The notes under the pieces: generated by a model
Databases searched by the model: none
What the model was told of the DNA's origin: nothing
The model's input: the letters and a program-made list of their open reading frames with translations, nothing else
From: Silene conica
Lineage: Eukaryota; Streptophyta; Magnoliopsida; Caryophyllales; Caryophyllaceae
Length of the DNA stretch: 64,000 bases
Assembly: GCA_029255685.2 (NCBI GenBank)
Contig: CM055320.2
Span: 10,650,614-10,714,613, forward strand
Direction: 5' to 3'
Shown here: positions 33,864 to 46,027 of the stretch, one piece after another
Position numbering within the stretch: position 1 is the first letter of the stretch
Layout of the letters: every line of letters begins with the position of its first letter
Made by a program: the position numbers and the translations under genes

Positions 33864-36186
33864 TCTTTATACTATAAAAGGAATCTTTATACTATAAAAG
33901 GAATAGATTTTAAAGCATTCTTTTTGATTGTTGAATTTTAAGAAAGAAGTTATTTTTTATTAATGTAGACCCTCCATGATCTTCAAAGTTAATTAATTAC
34001 TTTTTTTCTATTTTCTCTATTCTTCTATTAATTCTATAATTTTTTTTTTGATTTAGTATACTCAAAATTCATTAAAATTAATTAGTTTTTAAAAATAATT
34101 AGATTTAATTAACTTTTATTTCAAAGAAACGAACAAAGAAATAGCCTAGAGATAATAAATTGAGATACTTCTACTATTATTTGTCATATAGAGAGTATTA
34201 TTCATCGTATAATTTCTTCAAATATTAACTTTTACAAAAATTAGAGAAAAAGTACTCTATTAGCAAAATAATATCAGATATGAAAAGTTACCGATTTTTT
34301 AATTACAGATTTAAATTTACAACAAAGATACACAACAAAAATAAAAAAAAAAATTCTAAAAGGAGAGGTAAAAAAACTTAGCAAATCTTTTTAAAGGTTG
34401 CATATTTTGAACATACATAATTTATATCAAATTTAACAAGAAAAAAAAAATACATACTCCCTCCAATTTCTTGTGTTGTTCCTTTTGATTTTCACACAAG
34501 AAATAAAGAAATCAATTTGGACCACACAATACACATGACCCCACAAGAAATTGATTTTGGACCAGACAAAGTTGTGTAAAAGAGAAAAGAGGGAACGACA
34601 TCAATGTAATTAGACCAAACAGGAAAGATGAACATCATAGGAAATTGAAGATATAATATATAAATAATGAAAACAAAAAAAATATAAAAAAATGCAACAA
34701 AAAATAACCGAAATAACAATCCGTATTATATACGGAGAAAAAATTAACTTTTTCATTTGATTATTTCTCCTATGTTGAACATTATAACGATTAAATGTGC
34801 AATGCAAGCATTCATGCAAAGAATATTGATGAAGTTGTAAAAGTAAGGAGGTAATTTATTGAGTCTAATGTTAAAGGTGACTGATGGACGGAACATCGAA
34901 TAGATTTCAGGGAGGCGTTAGAGTAAGTTAGATTAGAGAAAAAGTGGCGGGGAGAATTTGATAGTGAAAAAAGGCAGAGTCATGAGTTGGAGTGAGGTGA
35001 GGCAGAGGTACGATTTATCAAATGAACATAGAACCCTTCACTTTATTTATATTTCTTATCTAAAGATTAACACTGACCATCGTCAATTAGGCCTAATGCA
35101 AACTAATAAGAGACATAAAAATCAATTAGTAGATTATACAACCAATTGTATACATTGTTAGCATAGATTTGAAGTTTTATAGCAAAAAACTTGAAATTAT
35201 GTGTACAACTAAAAAATAATACATAAATATTTAAAACTCGTAGTTTATTTTCGCTGTACGTTTATTACTCAATACAGTACTTTTTGCACTATATTTTCCA
35301 TTTGTTTGCCCTTTACTAAAAAAAACAGTAAACCTAGTTCTCTCTCCGTTCTCCCTACTCTTGAAACCTTAACCATCTTCAATCACAATAATTCTTCAAT
35401 TATGACCGATTATTCAATTCAAGTGAGAAACGAATAATTACTTCATTAATCATATATTACTTATTAATTTGAATTTTTTTGGTAATTTAGTTTCTTTTTT
35501 AATTAGGGTTTAGAGTGTAACTTAAAAAACACGATGTACTATGGTTGGTTTATTGGTCTTCATTACGATTGTTAGCGGTTCACTGGTGTCGTCGCCAGTA
35601 TTGTACAACCGATATGGTAGTCGGCGAGGCTCGGACGACGGCGGTGAGGTTAGGATAGCGGCGAGATTGGGACGGCGGTGAGCGTAGGTCTCCGGCAAGG
35701 GTCTGTTTGATTCTTAATTTTTGTACGTAGTACACAGTGTTTGACTATATTGTTTTGTTTATTTTTTTTTCCAATTTTCTCACAGTAGTACACAATCTAC
35801 CCATTGTTTTTTACTTTTTTTTTCCTTTTTAAATTCATTGAGTATGTAAACTGTAGTACAATGGATTATTTACAGTGGTATTATTTCCCCTCTCCCGATT
35901 AACCACCACGGGCGACGATCGGTATGCACTATCCCCATGTCGAAATCGACCGCTTAAATTTGAGATTTGAAAAAAAAATTGGGATGAATTGATAGGAATT
36001 AATATTTTTGATATTTTGACATTAGAGAGAAAACATTAGAAAGAGAGAGGTTAGAGAGGGAAAATGGAAGTGAAAATGAGAGGGGTAAAATTGTCAAGAG
36101 TGTACTGCGTTGAGTAAAATGTGTACTGCGAAAATCAGGATCCTTAAAAATATACCCGTACATTTTTTGTACGGGCATAAAACTAG
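33864..36186 (+). mobile_element. Helitron with duplicated 5' end, 2.3 kb
   Basis: The 5' end TCTTTATACTATAAAAGGAA occurs twice in direct succession (33864 and 33884), each preceded by A. It matches the 5' ends of the family copies at 30953 and 43207. The 3' end is a hairpin CCCGTACATTTTTTGTACGG at 36155 onward, then CATAAAACTAG and host T at 36187. It contains a nested Stowaway MITE (34457-34650) and a GC-richer block (35540-35960) that may be captured host sequence; no protein recognised there and no Rep/helicase. Confidence 0.8.
34457..34650. mobile_element. Stowaway MITE nested in Helitron
   Basis: Same family as 9286-9481 in the opposite orientation (CTCCCTCCAATTTCTTGTGT; GGACCACACAATACA; CACAAGAAATTGATTTTGGA). 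The right end is mutated and lacks the GGAGGGAG terminus. Confidence 0.75.
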
Positions 36187-36325
36187 TTCTGTATATAAAA
36201 GCAAAAAAATATGGGAGAGTAAGTGGGGGACATCGTGGGGTCTACTAAAAAAACAAAAAAATAATGTAATTTAAACCATAGAGCGACACATCAGCTATGT
36301 GGTTGTTGTTTTAATAAATTAAATA
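36187..36325 (+). repeat. Repeat flanking Helitron 3' end, copy 2
   Basis: Related to the inverse of 29735-29896. Core AGAGCGACACATCAGCTATG then GTGGTTGTTGTTTTAATAAA. Confidence 0.55.
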
Positions 36326-36883
36326 AGGGCAGCAAAATTGATTAATAAAGATATAAAATAATACTTTTATTTTAATAACCTAATATTTTAAATTAATAAC
36401 TTACATATATAAGTATGTTAGTTTTCAGTACAAAATATAAAATTATCAAAATAAAATGAAAAATATTAATATCTAAATGTTTTTCGTTGAACTTTTCTTC
36501 TGTTGGGTCAGTCCTAAACTATAGGACTGCCCTATAAGAGAATTGCTGCTAATTTAAATATCCGTGGAGTCTAAAGTCTTTATTGTTCACATTGCACATA
36601 AGTTCAATTAAATTATATACATTTAGAGGTATAATTTTATTTGTGATAATGATTGATTTAATATTTAATTTCATAACTGAAAGGGGTGGAAATAGATGAT
36701 TGAAAAGAAAAATAGCTTATTTTTCACATTCTATAATATCTTTTTGTTTGAGCTAGCTAAAATTGAGATTTAATTAATTGTTAAAAACTAAAGCAATAAT
36801 AAGTTAACTAAAATTTTAGTCATATGTCAAAAAATTGAGCTAGAAATACAAACCAACATAGTAAAAAGCTGAGTATATGAATT
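36326..36883. other. AT-rich spacer, no gene
   Basis: No feature recognised. Confidence 0.45.
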
Positions 36884-36990
36884 GCATATCTGTCGCAAAT
36901 TTGCGACGGGTCAAATATTACCCATGTGGAATAGATAAGATAAAAAAGGGTGCTTAGGGAATACCAATCTTCAACCATGCATGGTTGAAC
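36884..36990. mobile_element. MITE fragment, CTTGTGACGG family
   Basis: Left arm CATATCTGTCGCAAATTTGC and the core resemble copy 6; the right arm is missing. Confidence 0.5.
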
Positions 36991-37017
36991 AACATTTTAT
37001 ATTGATCGGTTTTAAAT

Positions 37018-37172
37018 TTCACAAATTCTCATTGAAGACGGACATATATATCACAAGCTGGAGACAGGTCAAGTAATATCCAAGTTGTTAGATGAGACAA
37101 AAGCATAATGCAACTGCCTATTACTTGATCCGTCTTCAACTTGTGACGGATATATCCGTCTTCGCTAAGACT
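37018..37172. mobile_element. MITE, CTTGTGACGG family, copy 7
   Basis: Left ACAAATTCTCATTGAAGACG, right CTTCAACTTGTGACGGATAT followed by CCGTCTTCGCTAAGAC. Confidence 0.65.
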
Positions 37173-38132
37173 TATTCTCTAAATTATCAAGTCACGTTAA
37201 TTGGTATTGACTATTACTGCATACGATGGCCTCATATCATTATCTAATGCTACAATCAAGTATCGAGAATATAATGGTAATTCATAATTCGTGAATTTGT
37301 GTTATTATTTTGAGGTTTCAGCCATAATCACTAAACATTGCTGATCAGCCTAAGATTCCTTTCTGGATGTCATCTTTTATTCTAATCACTTGTTTATTAC
37401 GGAGTAATTAGTTAATAACGTGCTATACTTCTAAAATAATGAAACTTCATTAACATACAATTACAGTTCCAGGACATAAACTAGTCAAACACTCCAACTA
37501 TTTATCATGCATTTTCATATTAAACTTGACTGTACTATTATTATTCTAGTGTACCAAGCCTAGTTAAAATCTTGTTAAGGTTGGGTGCCTCACCACAAAC
37601 CACCTCTCGACTAGGTTCATATTGTATATTTTTGTTAATTTTACATTAAGTTTTATCGGGCCCAATGAAGCTGAATTGAGCTGGAATGAGTTGGATTAAA
37701 CTAAATAAAGTTGAAATTAGTAGAGTTAAAATAAACTAAGTTGACTAGCCTCCATCAATCATAGGCCGGGCTTTCATCGGTAATCAATCGATGGTAAGTC
37801 CCAAAATTATTTTATCTTTCAAATTTCAATTAGTAGTATGCATATTTACCTTTTAATCAATACAAGTTTCCCTTTTGGTGAGAATCGGTTTTCAATTTCT
37901 TATTTGAGGGGTTTTCCATTTATCCGCGGTCAGGTTTAATAGTTTCTTCTACAATATAGACAAAAGTAGTTCGTTGATGGTTCGTCACGTGTTCTTCTAA
38001 AATATACAAGATGTTTGCCAAAGATATTCGGAAACCAATAAGAAGTAATATTATAAATTTTCTCCCATATTGAATCAAACAAATAATTCCCTCATCAAAA
38101 ATGGCATGAAGCTAGATAGCGATAAGAGGTCG
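37173..38132. other. Spacer before CACTA element, no gene
   Basis: AT-rich. A stretch around 37670-37745 of repeated TTGA/AATGAG-like words has no clear unit. No gene recognised. Confidence 0.45.
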
Positions 38133-38154
38133 CACTACAACAAAATGACACTTG

Positions 38155-38700
38155 CGCCACGTTTAAATACGTGGCGCAAGTGGTAAATTCCTGTGGCTAT
38201 ACAATTTTGCCACGGGAAATCAGTCGTGACCCAAGTGGCTGTGGCAAAATATTAGCCACGGGAAAAACTTCAACGTGGCTAAAATTAGCAATTTTGCCAC
38301 GGTATTCCACGTGGCTAAAATAGCGTGGCAAAACAAGTTTTTCGTGGCTAAAATTCTTTGTCACAAGTTAATATTGTGACCAAATTAAAAACATTTGTGG
38401 CTAAATACTATTGGCCACAAAATAATAACGTGACAAAAGATAAACTCTCATGGCTAAATATTAACAACCACAAAATTTATTGTGGCTAAAAGATTCTAGC
38501 CACGAAATAGTAACGTGGCAAAAGTAAGTCCCGCGACTAAACATTGATGGCCACAAATATTATCGTGTCTAAATAATAAAATTCTCGTGGCTAAACATAC
38601 TAGCCACGAAACAATAACGTGGCGAAATACTCATGTAGCTAAAAATTAATAGCCACAAATATTATCGTGGCAAATTTTATAGTTTTCGTGGCTCACATTA
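38155..38700. repeat. CACTA left subterminal repeat array
   Basis: More than a dozen copies of GTGGCTAAA/TAGCCACG and GTGGCAAA words in both orientations. Likely transposase-binding sites by analogy with other CACTA elements. Confidence 0.8.
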
Positions 38701-39406
38701 TTAATTAACTGCTAGATAACAAATATGCTCGTAAAAATGGAATAAGATCTTATTGTCGATTATATAAAATGTATCATCCTTGTGTTTTATAACAACTAAG
38801 AAAGAGCTAAAAAAATAAGTAATGTGAAATACATGTCCGAAAAAAAATTCAAAGTTGTGCGCCTAATGCTCGTAAAAATTATAAATCTAGTGAAATATTC
38901 TTCGGATGTAAAATTGGTTGCACCATAGTTGTACACCCAAACCTAGAGAAAAGCAACTGAAACAACCTACACAAAAAAAGAAGAAAAAAAATATATTATA
39001 CAAGTGTCATTAGAAATAAACTACGATTTATTCAATATGAATATCATCTAAAAGTAGAGTGTATTCACAAAAGGTATTTTCCCTACAAACTCAAACACAT
39101 TATGGTACACACCAAAACTTCGAAAGTAACCATCACAATTCACAAGTCACGTACATTGTAAGTGATGAGAATTTTTTACATCTTTGTCACTTCATGATTC
39201 CAAGACACCGATGTCAGAATTCTAAAGCTTAAAGTAGTACTTTTTTCCACCGCCATTCAAACTTAAAGTAGAAATCATAATGGCGACAAAAACGAAAAGA
39301 AAAAAAGCAACAAAGTTCTAAAGAAATACGGAGTAAAGAAGGAAACCAATACTTTACACAATTATTGGGCTAGCATGTTCATTCTGCCTCAATCTATCTA
39401 CAAGAA

Positions 39407-39977
<571 letters not shown>

Positions 39978-40897
39978 TCAAACTGAATAACTAATCTAAT
40001 TTAGCTAAAGGGTAATCCACAACAACAAAAACTCCCTACAAACTCTTAAAAGCCAAACTATTAATTTGTAACTAATCTTAAATAGTCAACAGCTAAACGT
40101 AACACAACATGTGTATATGCAAACACGAGACATAAAAAATGGAACCATTGATGAGTCGATCAAAAAGCTTTTGCTAAAGGGAATCGATGACCAATTTACA
40201 TATGAGAAACATTTTCAAAATATAAATGTAAACAAATGATGTAGCTACACATGATCAGCGAAATAAATAAGAAAAAACACTCCCATTTTCCAAGTGCAAG
40301 ATCAATGTGATCAACAAAATCCGATCACCAAGCACATGTCGCCAAACTAAATAATATCCAAAAACAAAATTCAAGGTTTAAAAATTGTTGGAAACAAAAT
40401 AAATAACAAATGTGCAATGAAATACATACAAATTTGGCCACGGCGAAGATCGATGTCCAATTTGCAATTTGCTAAGGAAATCAAGTATCAAATATGTGAA
40501 TTTTTGAACATAAAATACATAAGCTGTGGAACCGCAAGTAACTCAATTTATTTAAAGTCCACTCGATGTCGTGACATGCTATCAACACCAGTAGAAATTG
40601 GAAAAAACCTGATAGCCAGAAAACAAGGTGGATATAATTCACTTCTAGAATAACAGAAATAAGTAGTTTCAAATTCCATCCCTTTTAATAGTTTTTGAAA
40701 GATCTATGCTCTGGAGTTTGGAGTTGCGAAAGAGCCTTGCGTGTATGTTCTATCTTATAGAGCCCAAAATCATAGATAGGGTGATATGTTATAAAATAGC
40801 ATCAGTCTGCCTAAATGCTGGGATAGCAGGACAATAGGAAGTAAAGGACCTCGAACCCTCTATTCAGTATTCATATCTCTGATCAACCATTACAATT

Positions 40898-41430
40898 TCA
40901 AACCATAACCATGTTTTTCTCAGATTGAGGTGCGTGGGACTGCACTCCTCTGAGTAAAACCAGGCAATCTAGGAGGCAGGTTACTAATACGCGGTGGCTA
41001 CTAATAGGAGCAATGGGAATGCTACGACGGTTTGCAACAAGTAACGGGTTTCCAGCAGTGACGAGACGAACACCAGCTTGAAACTTAGGCACCGGAGGAT
41101 TAAAATTATTGTCACTCACCTCTAACATAGTCAAGGATTTCAACTTAGTTTTAATGTTGAAAGCTCGAAACTACTAATTGAAGGACTAGGGGTACCATTA
41201 AGATGTCTATTGGGTAAATTCAGAACAATAACATTTGAATCCAAATCGCAACTTACACCTAACCAAGGTCCTTCACATGGATCATTACCAGCCCATGAGA
41301 AGCAAGAAAGCTAGGATAATCCACACCACTTAAAAAACCTATCAGTGCATTAACTTGAGGAGAGCATGGAGTACCAGGAACAGACTGACAACGAATTCGA
41401 TCCAAACGAAAAATTACTAAACTAAACGCA
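40898..41430 (-). pseudogene. Captured TMK-type leucine-rich receptor kinase fragment
   Basis: The minus strand contains blocks of the TMK extracellular region: RIRCQSVPGTPCSPQVNALI (about 41335-41400), then after a frame change NDPCEGPWLGVSCDLDSNVI with NLPNRHLNGTPSPSISSF, and LKSLTMLEVSDNNFNPPVPK followed by FQAGVRLVTAGNPLL (about 41030-41140). The order matches the second LRR block of TMK receptors (N-terminal cap, short LRR stretch, juxtamembrane linker), but the frame is broken at least twice and part of the LRR array is missing. No kinase domain. A transduplicated remnant; exact parent unknown. Confidence 0.75.
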
Positions 41431-41439
41431 CAGTAGAAT

Positions 41440-42144
41440 GTTAGACCAACGACTAAACGACATCGGGATGATAGCAGTACACTGAATTAGACAATCATCT
41501 AACATTGAAAGTTAAAGTTCTAATGAGTCAATCTACTTGTAAGAATTAGGAATACAAATGGAGATAAAACAATATCCAACAAACACTTCATGAATACCTG
41601 AACATGTGAAAGTTAAACGACACCGTAATAATACAAATAAATGAATTACAAAATCATCAAACTTTCAGCATCAAAACTCCAATTAATCGATGAAATTGAA
41701 CAACTATTAGCGTTTTCAAATGGATAAAAAAAAAGAAATTTAAGAATGAGAAAGGTAAAATTACCGAAAGCTCGATCTACTCAAAAGATCGTTGAGCAAG
41801 AGATATTGAAAAGGGAGGGTTTCAAGAGGGAACTTCTCATCGCGCCATGATTTCTTAAGAAGCTCGTCCTTAATCGGGAATGTAGAATAAAGAAGATGAA
41901 TGAATCAGGGATTGATTAAGAAGGAAATCAAAGAAGTTTACAGCCGAAAGGGCGAAATATGGAAGCTGGAGCAGTTTTGCCATAATCCAAATATTTTAAG
42001 TTGATGTTATTGTATTTTCTCTGTTTTACTTTTTGAAGTTAGCTTTTTTTTTTTCGTTTTTATTCTAGTAATTTCTTTCATTTTTCATTGTGTTTTTTCC
42101 AATTTTAACACCTTTTCAATTATTAGTAGTTATTTTAAGTTAAA
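41440..42144. other. CACTA interior, unassigned
   Basis: May include more captured host sequence (minus-strand near 41800-41990), but no protein family was recognised. Confidence 0.35.
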
Positions 42145-43207
42145 CTAGTTTTACGCCCGTGCATTTTTGCACGGGTTTAATTTTACTAAATTGAAAAAAT
42201 AAAAATGAAAAGGTGAATATATTTAATAAAAAATATAATTTTAGTATTGCAGTTATATCGATGTAAAAAATAAAAAGAATTTATACGCTTAACTTAGACG
42301 TAACTAAAAATAACACATTTGCTTGACATTATAAAGTTATACAAACTCTTATATAAGACGACATTATCGGTTTAAGTTTAGGACAAATCAAATATACATA
42401 TGTAGGATGAATCAGACAAAAAAAAAAGCATTATGCATGGCGAAAATAAAATAGTTGTTCTATAACCCATGAGAGAGTGATACTCACCCGTTTTAAATTT
42501 AAGACGGATAATAGCCAATAAAAACATATATAGATTTTAAAATTATACTTAAGATTTAAATTCTAAGTTCAGAACCATCGTAATGAACCCAAATTATTAT
42601 TAGTCTGATTCTCTAACTACCCAAAACTCCGACCATATAATATAAACCTTATCTATTTTATGTAAATTTAAGACGGAGTTACACGATTTCCAATTCTCAA
42701 CAATTTTAATTTGTTGATTTCCAGTATTTGAATGCATTAATTTTTGCCAATTTGTATATTATTATATTTGATATTAACTTTTTGTTTCTGTTTTATACTC
42801 ATCGTCACTCACTTTAATCATTTTATTAGTTGCATGTTAAATGGCGTATTAACAACTTCTTTAATCTTGGAATATACTATATCTGTAAAGTCGAGGCGTC
42901 TCAATCATATTATTATATTTAATCTATACCTTTAATTTATGTAAAATTAGTTAACTTATTATCAGTGATCATCAAAAATTTGATTTTTACTGTTGAAATT
43001 GAAATACTTAGGATTTCGGAAGATTTCATATTCAATGTGATTATAGTGTAACTTATTTAATTATGAAAGTAATGAAAAGATTGAATTGAGGTAATTAATT
43101 ATGTAAATTAACATGGCGGACCCCACATCATTTAAATATTTTTCTTTTTCTAATTTTCATCGACCAATCAGAATTCTCTAAAATCTATTACTTTTATAGT
43201 AAAGGGA
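42145..43207 (-). mobile_element. Non-autonomous Helitron, family copy 2, nested in CACTA
   Basis: 1063 bp. The minus-strand 5' end is TCCCTTTACTATAAAAGTAA preceded by host A (43208). The 3' end has hairpin CCCGTGCAAAAATGCACGGG then CGTAAAACTAG, followed by host T (42144). Insertion between A and T without target duplication fits Helitrons. Aligns along its length with 29897-30953. No Rep/helicase. Confidence 0.85.
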
Positions 43208-43429
43208 TAGTTTATATACATCTTTTCAAATTATTAATATTTGTAGTTATTCCATGTATTTTATTTACATTAATAGTTATTTCAACATAACAATCGTATT
43301 TGATGAATGACTTTTATCAAATTACGGGCATTATTCAAATTGAATATATTCTCTATTAATTTTTTACTCATTTCTCATTAAACGATTAAATAAAAAAATT
43401 GTGATGTTGTAATTGCATCGTTTTTGAAA

Positions 43430-43815
43430 AGAAATGACGCAAAAAAATAAGAGAAAAAAAGCCAGTTCCAGTCATAACACTCTACATGGCGCTAAAATAG
43501 CTTATCAAATACATCAGTTGTAGAACAACTGACGCAAAAAGGTGCACTAAATACATCAGTTCTTGAACAACTGACACAAAAGGGTATGTATTTGCGTCAG
43601 TTCTGCCACGTTTTGCGTCGGTTCTGATACAAGAACTAATGTATTTGATGATGTATTTGCGTCGGTTTTTAGTTAAGAACTAACGCAAATAATGACCTTT
43701 TGCGTCAGTTTTAAAACTGACGTTTCATTAAACGTCCCCCCGATATACGTCAACCCAGAACCGACGCAATAGGTCGCCTAGAACTGACGCAATAGGGGAT
43801 TTTTGTACTAGTATT
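43430..43815. mobile_element. End of a second CACTA family inside the first
   Basis: Dense array of GCGTCAGTT/AACTGACGC words in both orientations, ending GGGGATTTTTGTACTAGTA. Its complement resembles the common CACTA terminus CACTAGTACAAAAA with the last base changed. Only this one end is seen. A decayed insertion, distinct in repeat words from the host CACTA (GTGGCTAAA). Confidence 0.65.
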
Positions 43816-44029
43816 AACGTAGGTCATTTTGGGTGTACCCTTGGTCAATTTCAGTAAGCGTAAGTTGCAGTACAGTGTTAACTTAAATTCCTTTGACACT
43901 CGTGTCCTGGTGTGTAATTCATCAATTATGGGTAATATGTGTATAATATAGAAAAGAATTTATAAATAATTGATTATTTTTTTGTATCTGATATAGAATA
44001 TCGTTGTAATTGTGACTTTTGTTTTTGAT

Positions 44030-44440
44030 AATTAGCCACGGTAAGAATTCAGTGGGTGGCTAAGAGCAATATAGTCACGGACAATTTAGCTGTGACAATA
44101 AATCATAATTAGCCACGCTAAGAATTCAGTGTGGCTAAGCACTCTAATTAGTCACGGTTAACTTACCTGTGACAATAAATCATAATTAGCCACGACATTG
44201 TGGCTAAAAATAATTATTAGTCACGTTCGTGACTTGATGCGTGACTAAACGCATTTGTTAGCCACGGTCATGGCTTAATTCGTGATTAAAAACAATTATT
44301 TGTCACGGATATATTTTCCCGTGACATAAATTTTTTTACCAATTAATTTTGAAGGAAGGGGACTTTTTTTCCCGTGACTAAGCAAATTTAGGTCACGAAT
44401 TATGAATTCTCGTGACATAAATCGTGGCGCAAGTGCCATT
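44030..44440. repeat. CACTA right subterminal repeat array
   Basis: Repeated TTAGCCACGG, GTGGCTAA and GTGACTAA words facing both ways, mirroring the left array. Confidence 0.75.
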
Positions 44441-44779
44441 TTGTTGTAGTGTCGGTTGAAATTGTCAAATCATGTTTTGAGATCCCTGGTTCATAAGAGA
44501 ATTATTTTACTTTGGTTTTTGAATGTGCATATCATTTGTAAGTGTCGTAAAACGTTCTATTAATAAATTGTTTGTTTTTTTAAAAAAAATTAAGCTGAAA
44601 TAAAAGCTAAAATTAAACTTAAAAGAAAAGGTCTAAGTAACAACAAGAACATATTAGTTTTTTTTCTTTTTTTTAAAGAGAGAATGATATGAGAAGAGAA
44701 ATTCCAATATGCAATAACCTATTTGATCTATGTTGTGCATATGTGTTGATTAATAGGCAAACTTCTTTTTAATAGGTTC

Positions 44780-45157
44780 TTGCCGGCCTTCTCTTAGAGC
44801 TGCGACTGATTGGTATTTTCAGAGTTTCAACGGTGTACGTGATACTGACCCTTTTTGAGCTCTTTCACCCTGCAAGCAGAGGCTACTGCTCTTTGGAAAG
44901 CTTTTACGAAGGCGGCAGCTTCTGTCTTTCATCACATTGAAGTATCCTCCGACCGCCTTAATTTGGTCTCTCAGATTGCTAGAGTGTCAGATCATCACCA
45001 CTCTATCTCGCATCTAATTGATGATATTCTAGACTTCTACTCGAATTTTCATTGTGTTTCTATTTTCTTCTGTCGTCGGTCTCTGAATATAATAGCTCAT
45101 AATTTAGCTGCTACAACTATCTTATAATTCTATTTTCATGAACGTTGTCAAAAAAAA
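44780..45157 (+). pseudogene. LINE 3' remnant with RNase H-like domain
   Basis: The frame 44855-45125 reads LQAEATALWKAFTKAAASVF ... SDRLNLVSQIARVSDHHHSI ... LNIIAHNLAATTIL, the C-terminal part of the RVT_3-type RNase H found at the end of many plant L1 LINEs. It ends soon before TTGTCAAAAAAA, a usual LINE tail. The N-terminal part of the domain and all reverse transcriptase sequence are absent, as in 5'-truncated LINE insertions. A cellular RNase H-like relic is the alternative. Confidence 0.65.
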
Positions 45158-45330
45158 GGTTTCGGCTATACTGAGTATTGACTATAGAGTAATTTCACAC
45201 GATAAATATAATCGAGGTTTAAGTAATACTCTAATGAGTCGAGTTAAGTCAAGTACAAGTAATTAAATAATGATTCAACGGTTATCGATCCATAGTCTTA
45301 TCTTGGGATTCACTATCAGAATATGAAATG

Positions 45331-45567
45331 TGTTAAATATACTCAAGCTTGATAATAAGTAACTAGTTAGTTAGCTAACACTAGTTAAGTTAAGTAATTA
45401 ACTATAGTTAGTTAATTACATATAAATAGACAAGTAACCACTTCATTGTAACTAACTTGATCATAACAACTTTTCATCAATATAACAAACTCTTGTTATT
45501 TAGCTTTGGTGTTATTTCCACTATCAAGATATCATCATGTTCATCAATGGAGGTTATCAAGTTAATA
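45331..45567 (+). repeat. copia-2 5' LTR (TG...TA ends)
   Basis: 237 bp starting TGTTAAATATACTCAAGCTT and ending GGTTATCAAGTTAATA. TATA box TATAAATA at 45421-45428. Confidence 0.9.
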
Positions 45568-46027
45568 TGGTATCAGTCGCATAGGTTTAACGATCCTCCT
45601 CCATGAATTCTCGTTTCTGACAATTGCTATTTCAATTGTTTCTTCAATTTCTGACAAGCTGTCATCACCGAGATTTTTCAATTTCTGATCTTCGGCCTCA
45701 GCTCATTCAACTATTATCTTTGCTTCCGCCATTATCGACTCGTTGTGAGCAATCTTCTTTTCGATTTCAATTTCTTTCTTCATCAAATGTGCGATTTCCG
45801 TTAATCCTCTATTTCGCACATAATCTTTGATTCTTCATTTTTCTTACTTTTTGATTGATTTTCTTTCTTAATCATCGAATTTTCCTTCAATCTGCTATTT
45901 GCGCATCATCTCCTTCAGCTTCAAGCGTTTAATTGTTCTGTTCTTCATTCTTTGATCCTCTTTCCTAAAAATTCCCAAAAATTAGGTTTTCGTGTTTACT
46001 TGTTTGTCAAACTTCTTCTGCATCAAT

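Noticed and set aside
44855..45127. Cellular RNase H gene
   Set aside because: Only the C-terminal part of the domain is present, and the sequence ends in a LINE-like tail.
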